Assembly: GCA_026745465.1 (NCBI GenBank)
Contig: JACYXH010000704.1
Span: forward strand, 807,501 to 871,500
DNA length: 64,000 bases
Direction: 5' to 3'
From: Lota lota
Taxonomy: Eukaryota; Chordata; Actinopteri; Gadiformes; Lotidae
The position numbers were made by a program, and so were the translations under genes. Below the pieces are notes generated by a model. It was not told where the DNA came from, ran no database searches, and worked only from the letters and a program-made list of their open reading frames with translations. Positions 12,801-40,539 of the stretch are shown here, in pieces. Each line of letters starts with the position of its first letter. Within the stretch, counting starts at the first letter, position 1.

Positions 12801-13840
12801 AATCAAAACACCTGTATTTTGGAACGTCAAACATGGCAGTCATGTTAATAGTAGTGATGTTTATTTCCTATTAAGGCAAGAAATAAGGAAAGCAAGCACA
12901 TCCTGGTTTCAAACACTTTTGAACCGCTTTTGTATTTTAAGCATCAAGGATTTGCACAATTGTCAATGGTTTACCTGCCTCCATTATGTGGTTGAGCTTT
13001 GATGTGCTTCCCTTAAAGTATATTAAAAAAAAAGATATACAATTTTAAAATAATAGATAAATAATGATCCTTATTATCTACCACCCCCATTTCAGTCAAA
13101 ACCTTATTTCAGTTTATGTTTACTACAACAGAAGTTAAGCTGGTCAGTATGTCATTGGCAGCTTACCTTATTTTGAACAATTTATCCCAAAGGTGAATGA
13201 AAATAATAAAAACAAACCACAAATATTGTAAATTGGAGTTTCAAATGGGGCATGGAGTAAAATAGATATCACATGTGGATGTGTAAAAATGAAGTTTAGG
13301 GTTAACCTCTGATTTGACTTTGCCAGTCTTATATATTTTTTGTCTTCCATGAAATCCAATTTTGCTATTGTGTTTTTGTACTTCCTGGACAGTATACACC
13401 ATACAAATGGACTGATTTGCCAAGTAATTGAACATCAGCCAAGTTTTCTAGTTCTATACATTTTTCATCGACTAAGCCGTGTCACGTGCTCTAGCATCAC
13501 GTGTTTAATGAAAGTTTTGTTGCACACTGTGTAGTGCACTATACATGTGGTGCGCTGTCAAATCATTGTGTTTTTTTCCTGTGTCAAAAACACTTGTCCT
13601 GACGACATGACCTTCCAACTTCTCTTTTAATAATGGAGACGTACATTCTGTATCTTCCTTACTGAGTGATCATATTGCCAAAGACAAACAACCCTCATTA
13701 TTAAATGTAAATATCATCACTTCATTACTCTGGACATATGGTTATTTCTTTCTTTTTTGTTTTCCCCCCCCAGACAAAACACCCAACCATATACTTTCTG
13801 TGCTGTATTGTCTTCCAGTTGCAATAAAAACGAAATGTGT
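9883..13840 (+). other. Probable foxn3 3' UTR (about 3.9 kb)
   Basis: The region after the foxn3 stop is AT-rich and lacks coding potential or clear transposons, typical of a long vertebrate 3' UTR. Several possible poly(A) signals occur (for example AATAAA at 10891-10896). The strongest end candidate is AATAAA at 13823-13828, followed within 30 bases by a GT-rich stretch (TGTGTGGTCT). Frames at 11272-11598 and 11824-12027 resemble no known protein and are treated as chance. The exact 3' end needs transcript data. Confidence 0.55.
13823..13828 (+). promoter_or_regulatory. Candidate distal poly(A) signal of foxn3
   Basis: AATAAA is preceded by a T-rich upstream region and followed by a GT/T-rich downstream element, the usual arrangement for cleavage and polyadenylation. 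Proximal sites may also be used. Confidence 0.45.
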
Positions 13841-15760
13841 GGTCTCTCTCCTCATTTATTGTATTTTGTTTTTGTTTTCAGTTAAATGGGAGCCATCACG
13901 CTCATCTAGTTTCTAATGTAAGAGTGCTGCTTCATATGCCTGTTTTGAAAAATTGCAGTCTAGAACATCAACTCTGTCTCCAAAACAGAAAGCTTGCAAT
14001 TGATGTCATTGGTCTGGGATTTATATTCTTAATTGCTCCTATCTGGATCGATGACGTCAATGGTCCAGCTAGGACCAATGGCGTCAATGGTCCAACTTTT
14101 CCAGAGTACCCCTTTAATTTCCATTGTGGGTACCTGGTTTTTAATACCTGGTCATATCTTGTAGGTCTATAGAACACACAAATATGGTCGCCCTGTTGAT
14201 GTGTTCGTTGATTATTTAATTTTAGAGCATGTTCATGGGAAGAGACAGGCAGCAATTTACTAAGCATATATTCAATGAGACAATTGGTGTGCATGATTCT
14301 TATAGGGAAACTTTCACATCGTGGGCAGTAACAGCAAAAGAAACAAAGGTGAGGGGGAGTGACCATCATGGAGAGTTAAGGATTGGCCATGACTGAAGTC
14401 ATGGCTGAGACCAAGTTAATTTACAATACACTATGGATGAAGTGGACATGTCTACAAGGCTGCAAGACAGTTAAAGGAATCTGCACAACAAAGAAGTCAG
14501 TAAATTAGCATGGCCTCAGTATCAGACTTCGTGGTTACAGTCGCAATGCAAATATAAACTATCTTAACACCTTTCAATTAGAGAGAGGAATCCAAGGATC
14601 TGTAGATCCAAGGAAAATGTATGCAATTTCCTTTTCAATTGACTTGTAATTATATAAATAAGGTTTATATAGTTTGTATATAATTGTATATTATAGTTCC
14701 ATAGTTCCAGTTAATATTTCCACGACACTCACAATTACATTTCAATCAGGAGAGACTAGTTTTTAAAATGAACCACAACATTTATTGACAACACATTTGG
14801 CGATTAGACACCATCAAATTATTTCATGGGGATGATGGATCCATGAAGTCTGCCGGGAGATGAATTCCCCCCTGATGGTTTATATATAGGCTGAGTTTGG
14901 TGCAATTGCTCCTGTTTGAATGTGAAAAGGGGTTTCTGATTGGTTGAGGGAACAGGGGGCAGGGTCTGCAATGACAGTGTGGGAACTAAAATAGAGCATA
15001 GATCGATGAGAAATAGAAGGGGACTCGTCTTCCTAATTGAACTTTTGCTTTAGCTACATAATACTTACTAGTCACTGGCCCATATGACAGTAACACCAAA
15101 ACACACCTGCATGAGGGTCTTCTCTGATGGTTGAAAGAGGGACATTTAAAACATTTCTTGTGAAACCCTGAAAAGAACATGCTATGTAAGTAGTATATAC
15201 AATGTCATCATCAAGCCAAACTTTTGCCACCCACCATATATTAATTGTATACAAGGGGGGGAGCCAAAGGGAACCATTGGGATTACAAGACCAATGGTGA
15301 GTCACCAATGACTCACCAATGACTCGCCAAAAGAGTAAAAGGAACTACGAGACAAGACGCTTTTATATTATAATGTTGATTTCCCAAAATACATAATCAA
15401 TTAAATGACAACATCTACTGGGAAAAAGATACATGATGGAGCCAGGGTCTTTTTTTCACCAGGGGCCCGTGTCCCTCCTAGGTTCTTGATTTGCCACAGA
15501 TCAGCTCTGATGTCTCCTGACATACAGTATGTGGCCAGCCAAGGGTTGCCAGGGTAACCAACCTAGTCTAGTTCAGCCTATAATCACAGCTGATCAAAGG
15601 CTTTCTTTTTTAATTTTACAATGAAGAGCTTTAGTTAAAGTGAACAAACAAGTATAATTTAAACCTCTTTGCAGTGATATTTGCCAAAATGTAATTCATA
15701 TAGATCCCAATGTTTATGTATATTCACATTTTCCATTAATATTATAATAATAATGATTTG

Positions 15761-15766
<6 letters not shown>

Positions 15767-15805
<39 letters not shown>
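15767..15805. repeat. (AT)n microsatellite
   Basis: An uninterrupted AT array of about 38 bp within AT-rich intergenic sequence. Confidence 0.9.
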
Positions 15806-15812
<7 letters not shown>

Positions 15813-17891
15813 TACATGATGACACCCCACCTAGGGCTGCATGTTGGCCTGGCTGCTTAAGGAGCTGTTTCAAATTAATTGCATTCCAGTTGGTAGATAA
15901 AACCCTCATCAATAATTACCCCTAGACTATGTTGAGCTAACACCATCAGTAAGGTAGAACGTAGTTTGTTCATATCAGGTTGTTAGTACTGTATACGTTT
16001 GCTCATGAGAATTATGTATGACTAACTTTGTAAATTGGCTTTATTCAGTGTTTTGTTGTCTTTATTTTTCATGATAATTAGCCTAAACAATGCACAAAAT
16101 ACCAGTTGCTGATTGCCAAACCTAGGGGTTAATGTTTAAATTAAATTCTTGGAGAAGCAGGAGTTCACAGATGTAGAGGGGTGGATGGAGTTACACAGTA
16201 AAATTACAAATAAATTGTTTAAACAATTATTGGGTCCTAACTGTTGTTAGGATAGAAGACGATAAAAGAGGATACGTGGGGGAGGATGAGAGGGCAATAA
16301 CAGGGTAGCATGGGTCATTCTTAATTGCTTATTCTACCTGTGAGGGACCAAATACGTTAGGCACGAGAGACACACAAAACTCTTGTAAGCAAGAAATGAA
16401 GAGAAAATCAAAAGACAAAGTTTGCACATTGTGCTAGAGTTGCTGTTCATTTAAAATTGTTATTGTTTATTCCAATGTTTGTGTCTCCTGTGTGCACACA
16501 CTTAAAAAGATATTGCTGTTTTCACCAATCTGGGGGTTGACAAGCATGGTCTAGAGTAGTCTTGGACTGTATAGAACTTGACCCTTCTCTAGCACATTAC
16601 TCAAATCATAATCATCATCATTACTTATATTGGACTTCTAGATCCTACTAACTTGATTCAAATTTGTTGGTTTGCTTCCAAACCTGACCACGGATCATCA
16701 GTGATATTTGAATGCTCATTTTCTCAAAGTAATTGTTTAGCAAATTACCAGCATTGGAATTGAATGTGCTTTAAAATTGTTTTGCCAGATGGTGTATGAC
16801 AAGGGCTAAACCTTACACTATTAATAACTGCAAATATTATTCAATTTTACTACTTCCACAACACAATTATTTGTATATCCTCTTCAACAAAATATGTTTA
16901 ACCAACAAACTGATCCAAAACAAGGCTATCTACTTGCCAAGTAATTAGATAATATACTCAAATTACAATGCTTCTTGTTTGAACAGAATGCTGCAGCGAG
17001 GCAGTCAATCCAGTTATTATCAAGGCTTCGGCTGGCATTGGTTGTTTAACATACACAACTTCTTCCAGAGATATGTTTGCAGTTTCTCATCCCCATGAGG
17101 TCATCCATCCATCTATCTATTTGTTTCAAGAAGAAGAGCTTTAGAATTGAAATTATTTCCATTTAACTTAATTAACTAAATCATGGATTAGGTTAATTAC
17201 GTTTTTTATTTATGTCTTCTTATTTTTTGACTGAGGGCCGCCCTGACCACCTCAGCAGGAAGAAATATATATATATATATAAATCATCTAATGGAACAGT
17301 TTTTGACCAGAGGCCAAGGCAGAATGGGGAAAGCTACATTTGCACAGAAGAATGCATTGCAAAGCATGAGGCAGTGGCGCATCATGTCATGTACTGAAAA
17401 GTAAAAAAAAACAACAGCAACATTTTAACTGCTGAACTGCAAAGATCCAGGAATATATTAGGTGAGATTGGAATTGCGGAACTGTGTTCTTTCCGTCCTT
17501 GGGTACGTGTGCGAAAAACATTGCAGACATGGTGTTTGTTGACGTCTACTCTAGCTCATTCATCATCCATCTGTCTATGTGACACTACAAAGCATAGAAC
17601 ACCACCAAAGGCCACAAACACCTCTAGTCAGGAAAAAGGTTTCATGAGTGAATGGTAATAAGAAATTGTCTAACCCATACAAAGCATTTTAGTGCGCAGT
17701 GACTCTTTGGCTAACATAAATATTATCAAGAAGCTAAGTTATTTGGTTGAATAACTAAGCCTACCAAACCATGGCTGTCTATAATGCACATGCAAGTCTC
17801 TTTACTAGCATTTAATTGCCTGTGAGTGCCAGCCAGCGTTTGTCTACTCTGTGCATGACTGGTTGTGTGTGTGTATATGTGTATGTATGTA

Positions 17892-18013
<122 letters not shown>

Positions 18014-19022
18014 GCTTGCGGTTACGTTCCTTTATTGGCCTTGCTCGAATCCAAGGAAGCCACCCTAAAACATTCCCAGTGCTTAACCTTCTGTCTGAGT
18101 GACTGACTGTAACTGCTGGTTTGAATCCATCTTGTTATTCCTGAATCATGGTATAGATTGTCCAGCCAACGCTGTATAAACCAAAGGTACTGTGATGTGT
18201 GGAGGAGTGTCAAGAGGTGTGCTCCCTGAAGCTAAATGCAGATGGATTCTCATCAACATCCAAATACAGAAAGGTCAGTAGCACACACAAAGAAACTTCC
18301 CCTCCCTCTCTCCTTACATTTCTCCGCCATTGAGATGTGTTGCATTTCACACACATGTGATTGACAGGCAAGATGGATTCCCAGAACCAATCATGGAAGA
18401 GATGTCCTGAGTAGTCAAAAATGAGCAGGTAGTGGTCTAAAATCTAAACTGACTCATACAGAGGCAGGTGCAGTTAACTCACTAACAGATATTCTCACAG
18501 CGCATTTCACTCACCAATAGCTGACAGATAGCTATGCCATTTCTAACTAATTACACCCAAATAATAGCTCTTCAATCTTACCTACATCACCTTTAATGAC
18601 AAGTAATGCAAGTAGGCCTAATTCAACTTAACAGTGACACTGCAAATCAACTCCATCACAGGAGCAAAACTCCAGGGAACAAGAAAAAAGGTTGTCAAGG
18701 CACAACCTTGCGCTTCGCATTGACAGTGTGCGCGCTGCAGAGCTTTGCACAGATTGACTCCTCTGAGCTTGCATACTAGTGCATTCTTTCTCGATATGAG
18801 CTCCAACATGCTGTAAGAAATGAACGTGTTTGAGACCTCAGGGCTCTCAATCAGACTCTGTTGTCAGAAGAGCTCTGACTCAACGCTAGGATAAGATGCT
18901 ATAGCTCTATAAAGAACATACAGTATTTTGCTTCGCACAACGGTATGCAGCACAATACTGTCAGTTCTTTGTAGAGCTAAGCGGACACATGCCTTTTCTG
19001 TTTCGAAAAATAAGGATGGACA

Positions 19023-19099
19023 TATACTGCTCAAAAAAATAAAGGGAACACTTAAACAACACAATGTAACTCCAAGTGTTCCCTTTATTTTTTTGAGCA

Positions 19100-19105
<6 letters not shown>
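19023..19105. mobile_element. Palindromic TIR remnant of a DNA transposon
   Basis: The left arm TACTGCTCAAAAAAATAAAG extends through GGAACACTT. The right arm, from about 19074, is its reverse complement and ends GAGCAGTATA. Only about 20 bp separate the arms. I recognise the TGCTCAAAAAAATAAAGGGAACA motif as a terminal repeat common in teleost genomes. Here nearly the entire interior is missing, leaving a hairpin of two ends. A (TA)n array follows directly. Confidence 0.7.

Positions 19106-19163
<58 letters not shown>
19101..19163. repeat. (TA)n microsatellite adjoining the TIR remnant
   Basis: About 60 bp of pure TA begin at the last bases of the palindromic remnant. The array may have grown from the TA dinucleotide at the insertion site (inference). 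Confidence 0.9.
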
Positions 19164-19167
<4 letters not shown>

Positions 19168-19484
19168 ACTAAAATATGAATCAGGGAATATAAGCATGGA
19201 TTCCAAATGGATTTTGGCAGCAGTTAGAATGCCACAGCTTGAATAGCACCTACAGTCAGATGGACAGAATCTATTTTTGTCATCTGTGCACTGTGTCTTT
19301 GTGTGTGCATTTGCGCATGCACCTTGTATGTGTGTGCGAGCAATGCATGTGCGAGACGAAGCACATGAAACGTGTGGCACATCAAGTTGAAGAATGTGAC
19401 CGGAGTTGAAAGTGAGGGTAATGAAGCCGGAATTCTCTATGCAAGCTGTGCTGACAAAGCACCTGGAAATGCCAACCTGTGTGA

Positions 19485-19777
<293 letters not shown>

Positions 19778-21810
19778 AAGAGTTTGCCGGTGTGCCACTT
19801 TCTAAGTGTTCTCTCTCTCTCTCCAACTTTTTAGCCTCCTGGGTCGATCCAGTCTCTATAAGAGAGCTCTCTCTCACACTATATTTCCACACGCTCAAAT
19901 AGATACGTACAACACAAACAGTAGACCTTTATTTTGTGCGCCATTCATCGCCAGTGCAAGAATGAAAATGAAAATATTCCCAATATCAAGGGATCAAAGA
20001 AGATCCAGATGGCGTGCTTAGCGCTCCTGCAGCCTATATGGATCTGAAGGGGGCACAGACGCGCGCGTGCGCGCTTAGCTCAAGTGAGCCACCTGCAGTT
20101 AGTGCTCTTGCCGTGGCGGAAGTGCCCGTGGGGAGAAGAGGGCTGAGAGAATGAGTGGCGTGGCGGCAGGGGGGGTAATGGTGTGTGCGTTGGGGAGGTG
20201 TCTTGATTGGGCTGGAGCTTTATTGGGAGGTTATTTACTTGATGAGGCCCGTCCCAGTGGACAGCTGTGTACAGCAACGCAGCGGAACCGGCGCCATGTC
20301 ATCAAAGGACTGCTTGGAATTTCAAACATCAGACTTGTGTGCGTTTGTGTTTGTGTGTGCATGTTTATGAGTATTAAATGCAGGAAAAAAAAACTCTTGT
20401 GTTGATCCAGCTGTAAGTGTCTTTGTTTTTGTGTGTGTTTTTTGTTTTGTGTACACACGGATAAACAAATGCAATCTTTTTTCAATCTGTATCTTGAAGC
20501 TTGGGTAGGCAATTTGGACAGCCAGCCAGAGAAGGCTAGGTTTACAGCTAGCTTTAGCAATAGGTCTGACTAGCCTCTTGGAAGACTCTGGTCATGCGCC
20601 ATGAGTGCACGGGCAGAGTGTGCACAGGTAACCGGGGATGTAGGTAGGTAGACAGACGGGTCGGCCATCCAATTCAGTCAGGCATAATGAAACAATTGGA
20701 CGGGCGTATTACAGGCGTGCGACAGCCACAGCAACCGGATTGCTGCCCAAAGGTATATCTATGGTGGTTAAGATGCGTGAAGGGTATCACCTATCACGTA
20801 TTTGAACAAAACACATAGGCGTGCACAACAGACAGACAGACAGACAGACAGACAGAGGGAGAGAGTGTGTGTGTGTGTGTGGGGGGGGGCTGATTAACTG
20901 ACTTTAGCCCTCAATTCACCTCATCAGGACGGGACTCCACACAGTGACTGATACGTGTCTGTGGAGTTAGGGGAGGGTGGAGGGTGGTGGGCAGAGGGTG
21001 ACGGGCGGAGGGTGAGGCAAGGAGATGGGGAGCCTGGGGTTTGTTAATTTCAATGAAAGTAGATTAACTACGGGGGATGAATTAGCAGCATGTGGAGGGA
21101 ATGAATGACGAAAGACTGGCGGGGGGGAATGGAGAGAGAGGGAGAGAGAGATAAAAAGAGAAGGAAGAGAGGTAATGATTGTATAGAAGAAAGCTGGCAG
21201 GGATATAAGCTTTATTTTCAGCATGCATGAACTACCGTTGTCAGTTAGAAATAAATACAAAAACTATCGTTTAGGAAATGATTATTTTGAGGTTTGAGAT
21301 ATTGAGATTAGAAAGTTCAATTTTTATTCTGCGTAATTCGTATGACAATTGCCATGTGTAATGAGTGACAAAATAAACATTTATTGACCTTAGTATCCCT
21401 GTATGTTGAAGGTTCAACATGTTCATACTAGTAGTCAAAAATATATATCTGGCTTGATTGCACTGTGGGTGGATGGATTTATTATCATCATTTAAAATTA
21501 TTTTGAACAAAGGTTATGGGTTCCAACCAACAGTTTTTAATATTACCCAGGGCCCAATGTAGCCATTATTTGCATAAATAGCTGCTTGATTAGACAAAAA
21601 GTGTAGGCTACCTTTCAGTCATTACTTTTTGCCAGTAGTGCTCGTTACCTCCGCAAACAAGCAATAACAGCAGGGTTAGTGAATTACACACATCCAATAA
21701 AAAAAGAATGAAGACAGAATTTTCACTTAAAAATTATATTGTGGTTCTAGTAGGAATCAACTAACGGTTGTCATTCATTACAACGCAAAGAAGAGAAGAT
21801 ATAGTTATTT

Positions 21811-21825
21811 GGCGCCATCTACTGG
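21811..21825 (-). promoter_or_regulatory. CTCF-like motif
   Basis: The minus strand reads CCAGTAGATGGCGCC, which fits the CTCF core CCASYAGRKGGCRS at every position. It lies between foxn3 and ston2, about 1.1 kb before the candidate ston2 first exon. Binding cannot be judged from sequence alone. Confidence 0.4.
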
Positions 21826-21914
21826 TATTAAGTCAATAATGCAGGTTTTAGGCACGTAAACATTCGATTTAACGCCCTCTATTTAAAATAAGCTAGATTT
21901 TAAAGAGCAACATA

Positions 21915-22124
21915 AGAGACCCTTTTCACAGAGCCATCATCGTAGGACAAACACTCCCGCATAACACGTAATATGGATCTGCTCCGTTTATGTACCAGGG
22001 CACAGGTAATAGACTAAACTAGTGAATATAAGTCACCCGTGCCCTGGTACATACAATTTGCGGACCCATAATTATTGTTATGAGCACACGTGTTGTCCTA
22101 CGGTGACACCTCTGTGGAAAGGAT
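21915..22124. repeat. 210-bp imperfect palindrome (MITE-like)
   Basis: The left arm (about 21918-22008) and right arm (about 22033-22122) are reverse complements over roughly 85-90 bp. Matching blocks include TATGTACCAGGGCACAGGT (left) against ACCCGTGCCCTGGTACATAC (right), and CATCGTAGGACAA against TTGTCCTACGGTG. The loop is about 25 bp. It could be a small MITE or a transcribed hairpin. No protein-coding sequence lies inside. Confidence 0.7.
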
Positions 22125-22686
22125 GTGTAGTGTGAGCAAGCTTAGGCCACATTGTTTGCTGCCACTTACATATGTTCTAAATTAGAATAGGCGTTTGTAA
22201 TCGCCTTACACACTAGCAATTATATTTTACCACTTCATTAAAAAAAAAGATTTCCTGTATTTATAACCCAAGTAGACAACAAAACAAATAAATCAATACA
22301 TTATAGCCTATCTAAAGCCTACGAAGCCCAGATAAATAATGGTCAGGCCTCGTTCGTCTGAGTATTGAAAATATAATACTAGAACTGAAACTGAAGCTGA
22401 AAGCTAAAGTTGCTATCTTTATTTATAGTTAGGCATATTGGCCACAATGCAATTGTATAAGAACAATCCAAACAATGCGCCAGCTATTCACAGTCCAACC
22501 TAGTGTAGTGTAATTTCTCATGTCAAAATGTAGCTTTTATAGCGAATCAACATTGTAACCATTGTGCATAGCCTAATGTAGTCCTACACTGAAAGGCCCT
22601 ATTGTGTAATTGTTTTATTCATAGCATACTTGATATATTGTATTGGATCTCCTTTTAACAAAATAACAAACAAAAAACGAAATAAC

Positions 22687-22688
<2 letters not shown>

Positions 22689-22728
<40 letters not shown>

Positions 22729-22729
22729 C
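22689..22729. repeat. (CAA)n microsatellite
   Basis: A CAA array of about 13 units sits about 150 bp before the candidate ston2 promoter. Confidence 0.9.
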
Positions 22730-22859
22730 ATTGAACAACAACAAACCAAACAGCATACGTGGTTCATAAATAGTTGGAGAGGTTCGAGCGTCTCCTCGAT
22801 GACTCTTTATTTGTCCTGTAAAAACATGCAAATTCCGGAAGACCAGCCTGGCCAATCCC

Positions 22860-23033
22860 AGGCCGGTAGGAGCGGCGCGCGGTGCTTGTTCAGTCACGCA
22901 TTGTCAGACAGCGGATCATCCGGGATCCGCGTCGCGCGCACTGCACTTTTGTTGAACAAATCTTACATGGACGAGCTACTCAGCGGCGTTTTGTCGCAGT
23001 AGCCCACGAAAAACCGAAAACAATTGACTACAG
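22860..23033 (+). promoter_or_regulatory. Candidate ston2 CpG-rich promoter and non-coding exon 1
   Basis: In a generally CpG-poor window this stretch is rich in CpG (GCGGCGCGCGG, GATCCGCGTCGCGCGC). It ends in a good splice donor, CTACAG/GTATGT (exon end 23033). The next downstream acceptor with a coding exon is the ston2 ATG exon (24970), so this is the best candidate for the untranslated first exon. No TATA box is evident. The transcription start is unknown; 22860 is only the approximate start of the CpG-rich part. Confidence 0.5.
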
Positions 23034-25058
23034 GTATGTGAACACTGCTTTGTTTTTTGTAGCAACGGAGTGCCTCGATACTGATGGTGCCCAACCGCAT
23101 GTTAACCGCTAGATACTTTGGCAACCTTTCTACTAAACTAGGCTGTATGTTTTTCGACTGGTGTATGCGACGTGACAAGCTGCGTAGTGCGATCCACGTC
23201 GGGATTGTTTCGTACTTTTTTTGCCTTGTTTGTTCCTGTCTGTTTACTTTATGTCTAGTGAATGACGTCATTCAACAGGTTCAGGGTACGACAGCATAGA
23301 CGTTGCAGGACGGTGCTTCGACTTGCTATGCGTTGAGCGCTCAGCCTAGAGTCCCAAGTAGAAAGTAAAGTAGGCTACCGTTGTTCCAGTAAACTCTTGA
23401 ACCGATCTACAGGGGGTCACTGACGCAACTGTTGTATTACCCTTACAATGTAAGGGAACTTATAAAAAAAATAAAAATAGGAAATGATAGGGGCCCGAAG
23501 GAACGGCAGTCAGTAAGATAATTGAGGAACTGACCAACAATATAAACAAATAAATAAATAAATAAACAAATAGGCCTATGTGCAACACTTTTGCAGTTGT
23601 TATTTACTACTTAAATGTGTGCAAAGTAGATTCTCACCCACATGTTGGACTGCGCCAGTCCAGTGGATCAATATTGGTGTTTGTGTTTCTCAAGCGCGCA
23701 ACAGACGTGCGTGACCTGGCATCAAGCCAGAGTTTGGACAGGACCCCCGAGAGCAGAACAATCCACATCTATGTACTCCTGATGCCTTTCTGTTTCTCTT
23801 ACTCAGTGCCAATTCTGCAGCACCACTGCACTGTCCTTTAAAACAAAATGTTCTCCCTCTATGCCATAATAACATTTTACAGGGTGATATAGTTACGAAA
23901 TTAACACACAAACAAATGTCCGCAATCATGTGTGTATTTGGGTGTGTTGATTACGTCCAAACATTGGCCTGCTTGCTGCTCTCAGGCCAACGAGAGAGAG
24001 AGAGAGAGAGAATCAATATGTAGTTTTTTTTATTTGGGAAGAATTTTATGTGATGTTGTAATATAGGAACATACTATGACAGTGTGTGTACTATCTGACA
24101 ATTGCAGCGTGACCATCTGTCTTCCCATTTGGAGAAGCGCTGACACACTTCCTCTTATCTTCCTCCCAACACTGATCCTCGATCCTCTTCCTTGCAATCA
24201 AAACGCTGCCTTAACTTTACCATACGCCACAACCATTTCTTATAGTGGTATGCACATGATGAATGTACCGCAATGCGGATCATGTCAAATCCACTTATCT
24301 GCTTTTTCTAAACAGAACTTTGTACAAAATGTTTTGATACAACTTTTATTTGGAAGTGAAAATGGTCACAGAGGTATATGATAGTAACCATTTCATATGA
24401 TAGTAACTATCATTTGATAGTTGTGATCATTTCATGTGGCCCAGCCCCCACAGATTAATTCTTTATCAGTGATCTGGAAAGAAAAATGAATGTGTGTAGT
24501 CACCAGAAAATACTCCTCCCCCCTTCTTTATTGCATTGTTTTAATCACATCCTCTCCTAACTCTATCTTTGATACTTATTATGTTCTGTGCTCAATGTTC
24601 CTCATCTAATTATCGTCCAGGTCCATCTCTGGCCTCAGTGGGCTGAGGAACTCATGGTTCTGCACTTTTCATGTGACTTAATATCCGGCTTGTGAGCAGC
24701 ATTTACCTCTGTGCTGGAAAGGCACTAGCAACAATCACACCCTTGTTGCATTTTGAGCTACCTGACAACAGGATTCAAGATTGCATCATAAGCAATAATC
24801 GTCATTTTCCAAAGTACTTGGGAAAGCCATCTATGCCAATCTTGACGGTCAGCCATAGTATGAAACTAGCTTCACTGTGTGGGTGTGTGTTTTGTAGAGG
24901 AGATGGATTGAATTACTTTTCTGTGTACCTAAACAAGTTTGTTTTCTTTTTCTTTTGTTTCCTCCACAGATCCAGATATGAGTGGAATCTGCTGAGCATG
25001 TGTGTATCTGGGCCTAAAGCACTTCCAACACACACACAGTCACGCAGACATACTGATC

Positions 25059-38804
<13,746 letters not shown>

Positions 38805-39950
38805 CAAATGGACCAATGGATCCACTGAATGAACTTCTGAAAGCAATGTATTAAAAAAATGAAAAATGAAAAAAAAGAGGAAGCAAAACAGAGAAACCTT
38901 TTGCACTTTGAATCAGAGCACCCTTGCTGGGCTGGGCTGGGCTTGTTGGTGTTACCTTCACAACACTGTGAGGTTGCTAGCTTCTTGTTTACCAAGATTT
39001 CGGTCTGAATATCAATACAACGAACGGCTCTTTTAGCCGGACTGTTTCACGTACATTACTAACTGATTATGGATATTTAATCTATGGCATTATCGTCAGT
39101 GTGGAATTCAATATTTACTTTCATTTACGTAATCACAGGGACAAAAGGAGTGGGTTAGCTGCCTATCTAATTTGCTATGTGCCATTTGAGATTACATACA
39201 CACATTTTGTACTTTTCTATAGGTTGCCCACATTTTATATAAGTGGCCTTATTGCAGTGTAAAATGAGCAGCAGTGATCTTCAAACAAGCGGTACATGTT
39301 GGATTTGATTAACTGGATTTACCTAGATACTGAATGTGGCGTGAGTAAGGACAGTTTTTTTTATTGTATGAATGAATTAAGTATCTTTAAGTAACATGCT
39401 TGAACAACTGCGTTTTCATATGTGCCCCTCACACCACACAGGTTCTCTTACCTAAAAATTAAGGTATGGATTTTATTAATTTATTCTGCTACACATCAAT
39501 ATAATCTCAATTATGATGAGGATTACATGGAAATGTGTCAATAATAATGCAATTTGCTTCCCGTGTGTAAACCTTGTGTTTGGTCAACATTAGATTAGTA
39601 ATTGGCTTCCATTGCCCCTAATACCGAAACATTATTTGCTAATGCTAAACAAAGCTCTATGATGCCATGATCCAAACGTTTTGTGTCTTAAATATATTTT
39701 GTTGTTCTTTAAAAAAAAAAATGTTTTATGTGATCTTCATGTCCAATGTGCACCTGTACTACTAATGTAAATGGACAGCAATAGCAGGCTGACAAAACAA
39801 GTTTGCTGTACTGATCATGATCTGTTGGTGAATAATAGATTAAAATGTTTTCTAGGTTTAACCGTCTATTGTCTAGCTCTATGTATTGGACTTCTTCTAC
39901 CCCTTCATATGAATGTCAAAAATAAAAATAAAACACCAACATAATAAGGG
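38805..39950 (+). other. Probable ston2 3' UTR
   Basis: AT-rich non-coding sequence follows the stop. Two overlapping AATAAA signals at 39921-39932 are the best candidate end. No other features were seen. Confidence 0.5.
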
Positions 39951-40539
39951 AAACTAAAGAACACCTTGACTTAATGTAGATTGCTGCTATTCATATCAAG
40001 CTACTGATCATAAACTTAAAGGTACAATATTAAATGCACAATATTGTAGAGTTGTCTCACCCGCCACCTCCCCCAGATTTGAAGCTCATGTAGGGTGCCA
40101 GGTTGGGGACACTGAACGAACAGTACCGTGTGCCAAGTGCAAAATCATATTTTAAGACGAGGGCATTTATTTTGTATTTGTAAAATGGCAAGCAACGATG
40201 CGTTCCACACTAACTTGATAAGCTAATGCATGTTTGCAGTTTATTTATTGTTTGCAAATTATAAACCAGCTCATGAGCTATCCATCTTGAAACGCTCCTG
40301 GTCTTCAAGCTGTCTCCATCTTTCAACTGCAACTCTAAGATGTATCTGTGTTTTTATCATGGTACTGGTCAAGGGGTTTTTGTGAAAGGATGAGGCTTTT
40401 TTTGGTTGGGTAGAATTGAGTACAATTTCAGTTGATCAAGTTTGTTTGCTTGGTTCCATGGCTGCAGCACGCAGTGTTTCTGTGGCAATTAGTTTCATAT
40501 CTGGCGTACCGGGGCCCATCAAAAACAAACATTCTGACC
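39951..40539. other. Intergenic, no gene seen
   Basis: Sequence between the putative ston2 3' end and the tandem array. Nothing recognisable was seen on either strand. Confidence 0.5.

Noticed and set aside
14760..15350. Second possible solo LTR on the minus strand
   Set aside because: TATA-like and AATAAA motifs are present, but no clear TG...CA ends or target duplication were found.
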